From contig NZ_FQWQ01000001.1 of assembly GCF_900129725.1 (NCBI RefSeq), forward strand, positions 682,001 through 746,000: a stretch of 64,000 nucleotides of DNA, read 5' to 3'. The position numbers and the translations under genes are program-made. Source of the stretch: Chryseolinea serpens. GTDB taxonomy: Bacteria > Bacteroidota > Bacteroidia > Cytophagales > Cyclobacteriaceae. Shown piece by piece: positions 1 to 9,263 of the stretch (positions are counted from its first letter, which is position 1; every line of letters starts with the position of its first letter). The notes below the pieces were generated by a model that saw only the letters and a list, made by a program, of their open reading frames with translations, had not been told where the DNA came from and searched no databases.

Positions 1-964
1 AAAGTTTTTGCCAGCGGCGTGTTTTATCTTCTTCGGGCACGACCACACCATTGGTCTTGTGCTCTACGATCTCATAGGTATCAAAGCGCTCCGGGAAAAA
101 TGCAGCTACCTCCGCTTCTCTTTTCAAACCAGAAACAACCAATTGTTCGACAATTACCAGAATGATGATGGCTTTCCCGATGCCATAGAACACCCTGGCT
201 TTGGGATGGGCGATCGCTGGCCGGATATTTTCAGGTGCTATGGCCTGGTTCAAAATAAAAAATGAGATCAACCTTTTCAGTTGAGGCGCAACGATCACGA
301 CGGCGACGACCAGGAGGTGCGCAGAGAACAGTTTCACGGGGACGTCGTAGCTGAAGTTCAACATCAGAATGTTGATCATGATCGCAATACTGATCAATGC
401 CCCCAGCAAGGTGGTCCGTCGAAAGAAAAGCAAGCTACCCGCCAATATCTCGGCGCCGCCCGTAAACAAATTGTAGGTCTTGGAATAGCCCATGAAAGCC
501 CACAAAAGACCCATCGGCGAAAATTGTCCCAGGGGTGTCGCCAATCGTTCCAGCGACAGGAATGGGAACTGTGTTTTGAAGACCTTGGCCAGGCCGTAGA
601 CGAGCATCATGTAAGCCAGGAAATAGCGCAAGAAGATCAAAAACCAAAACAACAGCGTGTCATAGTTGGCACGTTTTCGATCGATCCATGTCCACACCAC
701 CGTGGCCAGCAGCGAAATCGATCCAATCACAACCAACTGCACAAAGTTCCAGGTGGTGTCGCCGCTGCCATTGGGCATCACGGTGATGTCGATGTTGAAA
801 ACATGATGCCCCGTAAAGAGCACGATAGCGTTCCAGGGTGAGAAGGACGAAAACTCGACCCACCAGGAGGCCGGCACATAGCACAGGAGATAGACAAAGA
901 AAAATCGGAAGAGAATTTTAGTGGCGGTTGACCACGATGCCGGAGTGGGTATTGCAGTTTCCAT
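1..964 (-). CDS. DoxX-like integral membrane protein (3' end outside window)
   Basis: An open minus-strand frame starts at the ATG whose first base is 964 and runs off the left edge without a stop, giving at least 321 residues. It begins METAIPTPASW and has several hydrophobic segments, including residues near 20-38, 75-90, 105-125, and a pair around 165-225. The segment with GLAKVFKTQFP, followed by GGAEILAGSLLFFRRTTLLG and IMINILMLNF, resembles DoxX/terminal-oxidase-like membrane proteins that Bacteroidota encode in long versions. The function of these long versions is not established. The gene follows the maltose phosphorylase gene, but a hairpin with a T run ends only about 12 bases before the start codon, so it may be expressed separately or by readthrough. 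The product family is moderately certain; the reading frame is certain. Confidence 0.75.
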   Translation of the reverse strand, partial: METAIPTPASWSTATKILFRFFFVYLLCYVPASWWVEFSSFSPWNAIVLFTGHHVFNIDITVMPNGSGDTTWNFVQLVVIGSISLLATVVWTWIDRKRANYDTLLFWFLIFLRYFLAYMMLVYGLAKVFKTQFPFLSLERLATPLGQFSPMGLLWAFMGYSKTYNLFTGGAEILAGSLLFFRRTTLLGALISIAIMINILMLNFSYDVPVKLFSAHLLVVAVVIVAPQLKRLISFFILNQAIAPENIRPAIAHPKARVFYGIGKAIIILVIVEQLVVSGLKREAEVAAFFPERFDTYEIVEHKTNGVVVPEEDKTRRWQKL

Positions 965-975
965 AAACGATATTG

Positions 976-1014
976 AATAAAAAAATTTCCGGCACAAAGC
1001 CGCGCCGGAAATTT
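976..1014 (-). terminator. Rho-independent terminator after GH65 gene
   Basis: An 11-base-pair perfect stem (983-993 with 1004-1014, AAATTTCCGGC arms) has a 10-base loop. On the minus strand it is followed by seven T residues (985 down to 979 region). It lies just after the stop of the maltose phosphorylase gene and directly before the start of the DoxX-like gene. Confidence 0.75.
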
Positions 1015-1036
1015 TAGCAAAGTTCAAACTATCTCT

Positions 1037-3322
1037 CTAGCGTTTCAGCATCACCGGCTTGCCATGAAGACATATCTCCAACGGCGACCCGGATTCCAGG
1101 ATGGTCTCCACGCTATCTTTCGAGATCTTGATCTTGATGACACGCTCTCTGAATTCCAACCGGAACGAATACGACTTCCATTGGTCTGGCGTGAACGGAT
1201 TAAAATGCAGCATGCCGTCTTTCACCGTCATCCCCCCAAACCCCTTCACCACACTCATCCACGTGCCCGCCATCGAAGTGATGTGACAGCCATCTTCGGT
1301 GTCGTTGTTGTAGTCGTCGAGGTCGAGGCGCGAGGTGCGCAGATAGAATTCGTAGGCGCGTTCTTTATAGCCCAACCGCGAGGCAAGGATCACGTGTACG
1401 CAGGGCGACAGCGATGACTCGTGCACGGTCATGGGTTCGTAGAAATCGAAATTCTTGCGGATGGTCTCAATGTCGTAGCGCTCTTCGAACAGGAAGATCC
1501 CTTGCAGCACGTCGGCTTGTTTGATGAAACACGAACGCAGAATGCGATCCCACGACCACTTCTGGTTGATGGGGCGGTCTTCTGGTTTCAGGTCGCTCAC
1601 GCGCAGCAGCTCCTTGTCGAGAAAGCCGTCCTGTTGCAGGAACACGCCGCGCTTCTCGTCCGCGGGATAATGCATTTTTGAAATGATCTCTTTCCAACGC
1701 GTGGTCTCGGCTTCGTCAAAGTTGTTGGCCTTTGTGATCACCGTGTAGCGCTCGCCTTGTGCCTTTTTCACTTGCTCCAAAGAATCGATCGTGTACTGTA
1801 AGGTCCAGGTGGCGATGGTATTGGTGTACCAGTTGTTGTTGACGTTGTTCTCGTATTCGTTTGGCCCGGTAACACCCAACATCACAAACTTGTTTTTGTC
1901 CGACGACCAGGTGATGCGCTGCGACCAGAAACGCGAGATGCCAATGAGCACGTCCAGGCCAAACTCCGCCAGATAGGCTTCGTCGCCCGTGTAGCGGATG
2001 TAGTCAAAAATAGCAAACGCGATGGCGCCGTTGCGGTGGATCTCCTCGAAGGTGATCTCCCACTCGTTGTGACATTCCTCCCCGTTCATGGTCACCATGG
2101 GATACAAAGCCGCTCCCTTGTTGAAGCCGAGTTTGCCGGCATTCTCGATGGCGCGTTGCAGGTGTTTGTGGCGATAGACCAGCAGGTTGCGGGCTACGTT
2201 TTGTTCGGCTGTGCCGAGATAAAAAGGCAGGCAGTACGCTTCGGTATCCCAGTACGTGCTTCCGCCATATTTCTCGCCCGTAAACCCTTTTGGGCCGATG
2301 TTGAGGCGCTCGTCGTCGCCGGTGTAGGTTTGGGTCAATTGAAAAATATTGAAGCGGATGCCTTGTTGCGCAGCGATATCGCCTTCGATAGTGATGTCGC
2401 ACTCGTCCCATTTATGGGCCCACACTTTGCTGTGGGCTTCCAGCAGGGCGTCGAAGCCTTTGGTGGTGGCCTCGGTGAGTACCTGCTCACAAGCCGCTAC
2501 CATCTTGTCTTTCGCATGATTCTCGGAGGAGAGAATGGCGGCGTATTTATAGATGACCAACTCCTTGCCTTCGTGCAAATCCAGTTGGATCACGTTGCCG
2601 GCATATTTTTCACGCAACTCCACGTTCACCCGGTCGAACGACGCTTTCTTGCCGTCCTGCAGAATGACATACTTCATGCCGGTGGTGACGTGGAAAAATG
2701 TTTTCTTGGTCTGGGCGGTCACGATGGCCTTTCCTTCGGCGGCTTCTTTGTAGACCTCTTCCCAGAATTTTTCATCGTAGTTGGAGTCTTTGTTCACCAC
2801 GTCGGCATCGACATAGATCGAGAGCGTGGCCTTTGCCGAGAAATTCAGCGGGGTGATGGCATAGCGGATGGCGCCGATCTCGCCGTGGGCCATGCTGCAA
2901 AAGCGCTTGGATTCCACGCGCACCTTTTTGCCATCGGGCAATGTTGCGGCAAAGCTGCGCGACAACAACCCCACCTTCATGTCGAGCACGCGTTTAAAGT
3001 CTTCTACCTTGCACTTGGCCAGGTCGAGTTTCTGGTTGTCGATGGTGACGCGGATACCGATCCAGTTGGGGGCGTTCAATACTTTGGCGAAGTATTCGGG
3101 ATAGCCGTTCTTCCACCAGCCTACGCGGGTTTTGTCCGGATAGTAAACGCCGGCCACGTAGCTTCCGCGCAGGGTTTCGCCGGAGTAGTCTTCTTCAAAA
3201 TTGGCGCGCTGGCCCATGTGGCCATTGCCGATGCTGAATACGCTTTCCGATATTTTATTGTAATGCGGGTCGAGACCTTCTTCAATGATTTGCCATTCGT
3301 GGTGCTTGAGATACTCCTTCAT
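1037..3322 (-). CDS. Maltose phosphorylase, glycoside hydrolase family 65
   Basis: The 761-residue protein has the usual length of cytoplasmic GH65 phosphorylases and no signal peptide. These enzymes split an alpha-glucoside with phosphate to glucose and beta-glucose-1-phosphate, with inversion. The active-site strand reads VTGPNEYENNVNNNWYTN around residue 489; Glu489 matches the general acid of maltose phosphorylases, and the PNEYENN form favours maltose over trehalose or kojibiose enzymes, which usually read PDEYH. The GGSTYWDTEAY stretch near residues 353-363 is the substrate-facing loop before the (alpha/alpha)6 barrel core. Directly upstream is the beta-phosphoglucomutase gene (57-base gap), which consumes its product, so the context confirms phosphorolysis rather than hydrolysis. 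Exact disaccharide specificity is inferred from the motif. Confidence 0.93.
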   Translation of the reverse strand: MKEYLKHHEWQIIEEGLDPHYNKISESVFSIGNGHMGQRANFEEDYSGETLRGSYVAGVYYPDKTRVGWWKNGYPEYFAKVLNAPNWIGIRVTIDNQKLDLAKCKVEDFKRVLDMKVGLLSRSFAATLPDGKKVRVESKRFCSMAHGEIGAIRYAITPLNFSAKATLSIYVDADVVNKDSNYDEKFWEEVYKEAAEGKAIVTAQTKKTFFHVTTGMKYVILQDGKKASFDRVNVELREKYAGNVIQLDLHEGKELVIYKYAAILSSENHAKDKMVAACEQVLTEATTKGFDALLEAHSKVWAHKWDECDITIEGDIAAQQGIRFNIFQLTQTYTGDDERLNIGPKGFTGEKYGGSTYWDTEAYCLPFYLGTAEQNVARNLLVYRHKHLQRAIENAGKLGFNKGAALYPMVTMNGEECHNEWEITFEEIHRNGAIAFAIFDYIRYTGDEAYLAEFGLDVLIGISRFWSQRITWSSDKNKFVMLGVTGPNEYENNVNNNWYTNTIATWTLQYTIDSLEQVKKAQGERYTVITKANNFDEAETTRWKEIISKMHYPADEKRGVFLQQDGFLDKELLRVSDLKPEDRPINQKWSWDRILRSCFIKQADVLQGIFLFEERYDIETIRKNFDFYEPMTVHESSLSPCVHVILASRLGYKERAYEFYLRTSRLDLDDYNNDTEDGCHITSMAGTWMSVVKGFGGMTVKDGMLHFNPFTPDQWKSYSFRLEFRERVIKIKISKDSVETILESGSPLEICLHGKPVMLKR

Positions 3323-3379
3323 AAGCTAAACCGGTATTAATGTCGTATAAAATGTTTACTGAGGGCTCTTCCGTTCCTC

Positions 3380-4030
3380 TTAGAGTTGTTCCAATTCTGC
3401 CGGCTTGAACTGTCCGGTCTTTTCAATCACGCGCTGGGCCTTGCCCAGTTGCGCGGGCGATCCCACGCCCACACACTTCATGCCCGCGGCCAGGGCGGCT
3501 TCCACACCGGCCTCGGCATCTTCGAACACCACGCAATCCTTTGAGTCTACACCGAGTCTGCTGGCGGCCAGCAAAAAGATTTCGGGGTCGGGTTTCGAAT
3601 GAACAATCATTGTTCCATCCACCACCACATCGAAGTAGGACTCGATGTGCAGGCGTTGAATAACGGTTCTCGCATTTTTACTGCTCGACGCCAGCCCGGT
3701 CTTAACGCCTTGCTTGCGAAGTTGTTCAAGCAACGCCTTCACGCCGGGATAGATCTCTTCGGGCATCATGCGTTCGACATAATCCACAAACCAGGTGTTC
3801 TTTTTATTGGCCAGGGTTTCTTTATCGTGTTGACTCAGCGATACGTTGCCCAGGCTGAGCAAGATGTCCATGGACTGCATGCGGCTGACACCTTTCAGCC
3901 GTTCGTTGTCTTCTACTGTAAACCGTATACCGAGTTCATCGGCCAGTCGTTTCCAGGCCAGGAAATGATAGTGCGCTGTATCTACGATAACACCATCGAG
4001 GTCAAAAATGCAAGCCTTAGTCAAAATCAA
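3380..4030 (-). CDS. pgmB: Beta-phosphoglucomutase (HAD superfamily)
   Basis: This 216-residue HAD phosphatase-fold enzyme converts beta-glucose-1-phosphate to glucose-6-phosphate. Motif I is FDLDGVIVDTAHYH, with nucleophile Asp10, acid/base Asp12 and the cap-contact His20. The cap has LKGVSRMQS with Arg50, motif II lies in ASSSKNA near 114-120, Lys146 is in HSKPDPE, and the metal-binding FEDAEAG contains Glu170 and Asp171. All of these match characterised beta-PGMs, including the KGVSR signature that distinguishes them from ordinary phosphatases. It sits between the PfkB kinase gene (43 bases upstream) and maltose phosphorylase (57 bases downstream), as in known maltose or trehalose phosphorolysis operons. 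Confidence 0.95.
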   Translation of the reverse strand: MILTKACIFDLDGVIVDTAHYHFLAWKRLADELGIRFTVEDNERLKGVSRMQSMDILLSLGNVSLSQHDKETLANKKNTWFVDYVERMMPEEIYPGVKALLEQLRKQGVKTGLASSSKNARTVIQRLHIESYFDVVVDGTMIVHSKPDPEIFLLAASRLGVDSKDCVVFEDAEAGVEAALAAGMKCVGVGSPAQLGKAQRVIEKTGQFKPAELEQL

Positions 4031-4073
4031 AAGGGTCAGTTAAATAGATCGTATGAGGTGTGAAAATGAGGTT

Positions 4074-5048
4074 CTAAAAATACGTTTCCCGGATGAGTTT
4101 ATTGGTGTCTTCCAGCGACTTAAATACGGCAAAGGTTTTCCCCTGTGTGCGCAGGGCGCCGAGGGCGTTGCCATAGCGGGCCGCGCCCACATAGTCGGTG
4201 GGCTTTTGCAACAACCCGAAGCCCACGCCGCCGGCAAAGGAGTCGCCACAGCCGGTGGTGTCCACCACGTTGTCTACGGGCACGGCAGGGACCATGTGCT
4301 CCACGATCTTTCCTTTCTCTTTGTAGTAGGTCAGGCAGCCGCGGGAATCGACGGTGATGTACACGCATTTCACGCCCATGTTCAGGCAATGCGCGGCAAA
4401 CTTTCCAAGTTCATCGCGATCCACTTCATCGCTTTCGACAAAATAGTCGCTGGTCTCATATTCTTTCTTGAACCAGGAGGCGTGCGCTTCTTCGAGGTTC
4501 ATTTTTAGCACGTCGATATAGGGCAACCAATGATCGCGGTCGATCCAGAATTTGCGCTGACGTTCGCCGTTGAACAGGCAGGCCGTGGTGGGGCCGTGGG
4601 CGTCAAAGATGATGGTGCCTTTGCTGTTTTCTTTTAGGAATTTCAACGTATCGAGCGAAACCTCGTAGTCGCTGATGGGGATGAACACAAACACCTTGCA
4701 GTTGAGCAGACTCTTCACATCGGCCGGGACGATGGGATCCATGAAGCCCGTTTGCCGCTCGATGCGGTTGTTCATGTCGAGGAACCTCAGGCTGATGATG
4801 TCACCCTGGTCGTTCTTCGTCGTGAGGTGTTTGGTGTTGATGCCTTCATAGCCACCGAAGACCTCCTTCACATTGTCGAGGTCGACCTGGCGCACGTGGC
4901 ACACGGGGATGATCTCGATCTTGTCGCCGGCTAAGGTTGAAAGGGCAATGACGGGATGCGTGACGCACCCCCACTTCTGAATAAGGTCGCCCTGGTGCGT
5001 CACGATGTGATCGCGGGGTATGGGGCCAAGCACGGCGATTCGTTTCAT
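4074..5048 (-). CDS. PfkB-family carbohydrate kinase, substrate unknown
   Basis: The ATG at 5048 gives 324 residues; a TTG three codons earlier (5057) is less likely. The C-terminal PfkB signature is clear: DTTGCGDSFAGG with the catalytic base Asp at residue 269, plus VLKMNLEEA and the YITVDSRGCL strand before it. These are ribokinase-fold sugar or nucleoside kinases. The N-terminal substrate-binding part is unusual: the normal di-glycine/Asn signature near residues 35-50 is replaced by QKWGCVTHPVIALSTLAG. It is 13 bases after the glucokinase gene and is followed by beta-PGM, so it belongs to the same operon, yet maltose phosphorolysis needs no second sugar kinase. Family is certain; substrate is not. 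Confidence 0.85.
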   Translation of the reverse strand: MKRIAVLGPIPRDHIVTHQGDLIQKWGCVTHPVIALSTLAGDKIEIIPVCHVRQVDLDNVKEVFGGYEGINTKHLTTKNDQGDIISLRFLDMNNRIERQTGFMDPIVPADVKSLLNCKVFVFIPISDYEVSLDTLKFLKENSKGTIIFDAHGPTTACLFNGERQRKFWIDRDHWLPYIDVLKMNLEEAHASWFKKEYETSDYFVESDEVDRDELGKFAAHCLNMGVKCVYITVDSRGCLTYYKEKGKIVEHMVPAVPVDNVVDTTGCGDSFAGGVGFGLLQKPTDYVGAARYGNALGALRTQGKTFAVFKSLEDTNKLIRETYF

Positions 5049-5061
5049 ATTTGTCAAGTAG

Positions 5062-6000
5062 TTAACTCACCAGGAAAGCTGCTCCGATCACCCCCGCACT
5101 GTCGCCCAGCAACGGGCGGACTACCGGCGTGTCGAGCGCATTGTTGAAAACGTATTTCCGGAGTGCATCCAACCCCCGGTCATACAGCAAATCGATGTTG
5201 CCCACTCCCCCGCCAATGACGATCACGTCGGGGTCGAGTATGTTCACGATCACGCTAAGGGCTTTTCCATAAAACTCCACCAGCCGCAGCATCGTCTTTT
5301 GCGCCGTGGGGTCCACTTTCGATTCTGCCAGGGCTACAATGTCTTTGAGGGGCTTTTTGTTACCGGTTTCGTCGAAATAATATTTTTCAAGGGCAGGCCC
5401 TGCGATCACTTTCTCCACACAGCCGGTCTTGCCGCAGTAGCACGGACCACCCGACTCGTCCAGGAAGTTGTGGCCCCATTCGCCGGCGATGCCCTGCAGA
5501 CCGATAATGGGTTTGCCGTCGATCACAATGCCACCGCCCACGCCGGTACCCATGATCACCCCGAACACCACGCGGGCGTTGGGAAACTGTTCCTTCACCA
5601 CGCCATAGCGGGCTTCGGCCAACGCAAAGCAATCGGCATCATTGGCCATTTCGATGGGGAGGCCCAGCAGCTTTTCGAGATCGGTTTTCATGGGACGGCC
5701 GTTCATGGCCGTGGTGTTGCAATTCTTCATCACCCCCCGTTTGGGATCGAGGGTGCCCGGGGTGCCAAAGCCGATGCGGGCGGGCGTGAAGTTGGCGTCG
5801 GCCTTCATTTTGTCGATCAGTCTCTTGACCTGACCCAGCATGTGGTCATAGCCCTTGTCGGATTCCGTGGGCAGACGGTCGCGATAGAGCACCTCCGGAT
5901 CTTTTGCTGATTTCAGAATGACACCTTCGATCTTGGTGCCCCCCATATCTATTCCCCAGAGACTATGCTCATCTCCAATGCGCGTGCTGGTCTTCGTCAT
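5062..6000 (-). CDS. ROK-family glucokinase
   Basis: The 312-residue cytoplasmic kinase phosphorylates glucose with ATP to glucose-6-phosphate. The N-terminal ATP loop is WGIDMGGTKIEG (about residues 15-26). The catalytic Asp121 lies in ANDADCFALAEA, and the ROK zinc site is formed by His177 in GEWGHN and Cys187, Cys189 and Cys194 in CYCGKTGC. The EWGHN motif fits glucose kinases rather than ROK transcriptional repressors, and there is no helix-turn-helix extension. It is the first gene of the phosphorolysis operon and would handle the free glucose released by maltose phosphorylase and GH31. Other hexoses such as mannose or N-acetylmannosamine cannot be excluded by sequence alone. Confidence 0.9.
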   Translation of the reverse strand: MTKTSTRIGDEHSLWGIDMGGTKIEGVILKSAKDPEVLYRDRLPTESDKGYDHMLGQVKRLIDKMKADANFTPARIGFGTPGTLDPKRGVMKNCNTTAMNGRPMKTDLEKLLGLPIEMANDADCFALAEARYGVVKEQFPNARVVFGVIMGTGVGGGIVIDGKPIIGLQGIAGEWGHNFLDESGGPCYCGKTGCVEKVIAGPALEKYYFDETGNKKPLKDIVALAESKVDPTAQKTMLRLVEFYGKALSVIVNILDPDVIVIGGGVGNIDLLYDRGLDALRKYVFNNALDTPVVRPLLGDSAGVIGAAFLVS

Positions 6001-6068
6001 ACAACCCGATTACAATCGTTATTCCACCGTAATTTAAGAGTCTAATCGGAAAAACTATCGCCGGGCAG

Positions 6069-6084
6069 ATCTTAAATTTAAGAT
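6069..6084. promoter_or_regulatory. 16-base perfect palindrome before glucokinase operon
   Basis: ATCTTAAATTTAAGAT is a perfect palindrome in the 106-base gap between glpD and the glucokinase gene, about 70 bases upstream of the kinase start. It could be an operator, and its minus-strand TAAATTTA core also resembles a TAnnTTTG box with one mismatch. No matching copy was noticed elsewhere in the window, so its role is a guess. Confidence 0.3.
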
Positions 6085-6106
6085 GAACTTTTCGTCGTGT
6101 TTTGGG

Positions 6107-7750
6107 TTAGCGAAAGCTTTTTAGCGATGCGATGAATTCGTCGAGTTGATCCAACTGCTCAGCCAGGAGGATGTCGTCCCACTTGAAGTAGACCTGGCAT
6201 TCGCGGGCGATGGTTTCCTTCCATTGGAGCACGCGCCCGAGGTCGAAATACGTGAGGCCCGTGCGGCGGATGAGGAAATCGCTTAAGGTGCACACCATCT
6301 CGAAATGCAGGCAATGCCACAATTCCGCTTTCAACAGCGCCAGGTCTGCCGCCTGGCTGGCGGCCTGCGTCTCAAAACGTTTGAAGATCGTCTCGGCTTG
6401 CTGGCCATAGTTCTCCACCAGGTAGGCGGCGGTGTGTGGCGGCAATTGATGTGGGGCAAGTTTGCGTTGCAGCTCGCGCACAAAATCGCGTACCTGGCGG
6501 ACACCCGAGAAACTGTGTTCCGACAACCGGAGCGTCTGGGTCTGGCAAGGTTTGAGCTTTCGTTCTTCAAAGTAATTTTTGATGACCAGGTTCACCACCC
6601 GCTCGGCCATTTTCCGGTAGCCCGTAAGTTTACCCCCCGCGATGGAAATGAGGCCCGTCGGTGACTCGAAAATCTCGTCTTTCCGCGAAAGCTCGGAAGC
6701 CGATTTCCCATCCTCATGGATCAATGGCCTCAACCCGGCCCAACTGGATTCAATATCGGCGACCGATAGGCCTACCGATGGAAAAGTGGTGTTTACGCCT
6801 TGGACGAGGTAGGTGGCGTCGTCCGGCGTGGCGGTCACGTGGTCTTTGTCGCCTTCGTAGTTGGTGTCGGTCGTTCCCACGTAGGTGATCCTCCCCCGTG
6901 GAATGGCAAAGATCATCCGTCCGTCGTCCACGTCGAAGTAGATGGCCTGCTTCACGGGCAGCTTGTGATGGGGCAATACGATGTGGACGCCCTTGGTCAG
7001 GTGCAGGCGTTTTCCGGTTTTGGATTTGTTGATCTCCCGCAACTCATCCACCCACGGTCCCGTAGCGCTGACCACCGCTTTGGCCTGGATGGAAAATGTT
7101 TCCCCCGACAATCCATCCTTCACTTTCACCCCCGAGACTTGCTCGTTCGTGTAGATAAAATCCGTCACCCGGACATAGTTCAAGATCACCGCCCCATGGT
7201 TGACGGCGGTTTTGATGATCTCCATGGTGAGGCGCGCATCGTCGGTCCTGTATTCGGCGTAGATCGCGCCGCCTTTGATGTCGTCTTTCTTTAGCAGCGG
7301 CTCATAGCGCAAGGTCTGGGCTTTGGTGAGCATTCTGCGCCGGTCTTCTGCCTTCACCCCGGCCAGCAGGTCGTACACCTTCAGGCCGATGGACGTGAGC
7401 CAATAGCCGAGCCCTTTTTTCTCGGACAGCGGCAACAACATTTTCTCCGGCACCACCAGGTGAGGCGCCAGGTTGTGTACCACCGCCCGTTCGCTGCCCA
7501 CCTCCTTCACCAATCCAAATTCGAGCTGCTTCAGGTAGCGCAACCCGCCGTGGATGAGTTTGGTTGAGCGGCTGCTGGTGCCATAGGCAAAGTCCACCTT
7601 CTCCACCAACGCAGCCCTCAGGCCACGCGAGGCCGCATCCAGGGCAATGCCCGCGCCGGTGATGCCCCCACCGATGATGAGGATGTCGAACGGATCGCCG
7701 GTGAGTTGCTTGACGAGGACAGGACGGTCGTGATAAGAGAACGGGGTCAT
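6107..7750 (-). CDS. glpD: Aerobic glycerol-3-phosphate dehydrogenase
   Basis: This 547-residue FAD enzyme oxidises glycerol-3-phosphate to dihydroxyacetone phosphate and passes electrons to the quinone pool at the inner membrane face. The dinucleotide-binding motif ILIIGGGITGAGIALDAASR lies at about residues 24-43. It is followed by GTSSRSTKLIHGGLRYL, the hallmark of GlpD proteins, and by GPWVDELR and YVGTTDTNYEGD in the substrate domain. The C-terminal alpha-helical cap (from about residue 400) is complete. It ends the glpF-glpK-glpD operon, 22 bases after glpK. Confidence 0.96.
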   Translation of the reverse strand: MTPFSYHDRPVLVKQLTGDPFDILIIGGGITGAGIALDAASRGLRAALVEKVDFAYGTSSRSTKLIHGGLRYLKQLEFGLVKEVGSERAVVHNLAPHLVVPEKMLLPLSEKKGLGYWLTSIGLKVYDLLAGVKAEDRRRMLTKAQTLRYEPLLKKDDIKGGAIYAEYRTDDARLTMEIIKTAVNHGAVILNYVRVTDFIYTNEQVSGVKVKDGLSGETFSIQAKAVVSATGPWVDELREINKSKTGKRLHLTKGVHIVLPHHKLPVKQAIYFDVDDGRMIFAIPRGRITYVGTTDTNYEGDKDHVTATPDDATYLVQGVNTTFPSVGLSVADIESSWAGLRPLIHEDGKSASELSRKDEIFESPTGLISIAGGKLTGYRKMAERVVNLVIKNYFEERKLKPCQTQTLRLSEHSFSGVRQVRDFVRELQRKLAPHQLPPHTAAYLVENYGQQAETIFKRFETQAASQAADLALLKAELWHCLHFEMVCTLSDFLIRRTGLTYFDLGRVLQWKETIARECQVYFKWDDILLAEQLDQLDEFIASLKSFR

Positions 7751-7772
7751 GAATGTTTCTTTTGTTTAAGCC

Positions 7773-9251
7773 TTAATCTTCCCAGCCTTTTGTGCGCTCC
7801 ACAGCCTTGCGCCAGCCTTTGTACAGCTTGGCGCGCGTGGTCTCGTCCATCGCGGGCTCGAAACGTTTCTGGATCTTTCGGTTGGACACAATGCTTTCCT
7901 TTTTCCACAAGCCCACCTCGATTCCCGCCAGGTAAGCTGCGCCAAGTGCCGTAGATTCGATGATCTCCGGCCGCTCGACAGGGGTGCCCAATATATCGGC
8001 CTGGAACTGCATGAGCACGTTGTTGGCACAGGCCCCGCCGTCCACTTTCAAACTGGCCAGCGCCAGGCCGGCGTCTTCCTCCATGGCGTTCAGGATGTCT
8101 TTGGTCTGGTAGGCCATCGACTCCAGGGTGGCCTTGATGATGTGGTCCTTGCCCGTGTCGCGGGTGAGGCCAAAGATGGCACCGCGGGCATACATGTCCC
8201 AATAGGGCGCACCCAATCCCGCGAAGGCGGGAACGACATACACCTCGTTGGATCCCAGGGCCTTCGTGGCGAAATACTCTGTGTCTTTGCTTTGGTCTAT
8301 CAGGTGAAGGCTGTCGCGCAGCCACTGCACGGCGGCCCCGGCGATAAAGACGCTGCCCTCCAACGCATATTCTACTTTGCCGCCCAGCCCCCAGGCGATG
8401 GTGGTGATGAGCCCGTTTTTGGAGAGCTGGATTCTCGTGCCGGTGTTCATCAGCATGAAGCAACCGGTGCCGTAGGTGTTCTTGGCCATGGCCGGTTCAA
8501 AACACGCCTGCCCAAACAGGGCCGCCTGTTGGTCGCCGGCAATACCCGCCAGGGGAATGTCTACGCCCTGGTAGGTCCAGTTTCCAAAATGAAATGACGA
8601 CGGTTTCACCTCCGGAAGGATGGCTTCGGGAATGTCGAGTTCGGCCAACAGCTTTTTATCCCATGTCAGGGTGTTGATGTCGAAGAGCATGGTGCGCGAG
8701 GCGTTGGAATAGTCCGTGGCGTGCACCTGGCGGTTGGTGAGGTTCCAGAGCAACCAGGTATCTACCGTTCCAAAGGCCACATCCCCTTTGCGGGCACGTT
8801 CCCGCGCGCCGGGCACGGTGTCGAGGATCCATTTGATCTTTGTGGCAGAGAAGTAGGAATCGATCACCAGCCCCGTGTGTTGACGTACGTAGCTATCGAG
8901 ACCTTTCTTTTTTAGTTCTTCGCAAATGGGTGCCGTGCGTTTGTCCTGCCAGACGATGGCGTTGTACAACGGTTCGCCTGTATGGCGGTCCCACAACAAG
9001 GTGGTTTCGCGTTGGTTGGTGATGCCGATGGCCGCAATGTCGCGGGGGTCGAGGCCATGTTTCTGGACCAGTTTCTCCAACACCAGCCTTTGCGTGTTCA
9101 GGATCTCGCCTGGATCGTGCTCCACCCAGCCGGGCTGTGGGAAGATCTGGCGGAATTCCATTTGCACAATGCCTTTGATGTCGGCCCGTTCGTCGAAGAG
9201 CACGGCCCGCGAACTGGTCGTTCCCTGATCGAGCGCAATGATATATTTCAT
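7773..9251 (-). CDS. glpK: Glycerol kinase
   Basis: The 492-residue FGGY kinase makes glycerol-3-phosphate from glycerol and ATP. It starts with the phosphate loop [15 protein letters not shown]. The glycerol-binding Arg81-Glu82 pair is in [16 protein letters not shown], and the catalytic Asp240 is in [14 protein letters not shown]. The [17 protein letters not shown] and [18 protein letters not shown] stretches are typical of the family. It lies 12 bases downstream of glpF and 22 bases upstream of glpD, so uptake, phosphorylation and oxidation are co-transcribed. Confidence 0.97.
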   Translation of the reverse strand: MKYIIALDQGTTSSRAVLFDERADIKGIVQMEFRQIFPQPGWVEHDPGEILNTQRLVLEKLVQKHGLDPRDIAAIGITNQRETTLLWDRHTGEPLYNAIVWQDKRTAPICEELKKKGLDSYVRQHTGLVIDSYFSATKIKWILDTVPGARERARKGDVAFGTVDTWLLWNLTNRQVHATDYSNASRTMLFDINTLTWDKKLLAELDIPEAILPEVKPSSFHFGNWTYQGVDIPLAGIAGDQQAALFGQACFEPAMAKNTYGTGCFMLMNTGTRIQLSKNGLITTIAWGLGGKVEYALEGSVFIAGAAVQWLRDSLHLIDQSKDTEYFATKALGSNEVYVVPAFAGLGAPYWDMYARGAIFGLTRDTGKDHIIKATLESMAYQTKDILNAMEEDAGLALASLKVDGGACANNVLMQFQADILGTPVERPEIIESTALGAAYLAGIEVGLWKKESIVSNRKIQKRFEPAMDETTRAKLYKGWRKAVERTKGWED

Positions 9252-9263
9252 GGAGAGAAGGTG

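Noticed and set aside
281..841. A 186-codon plus-strand open frame at the left edge
   Set aside because: It is antisense to the DoxX-like membrane protein gene, which has consistent hydrophobic segments and family motifs; the plus frame has low-complexity, His/Gln-rich composition.
2036..3340. A 434-codon plus-strand frame opposite the GH65 gene
   Set aside because: The opposite strand encodes a complete GH65 enzyme with all catalytic motifs; long antisense frames are expected at this GC content.
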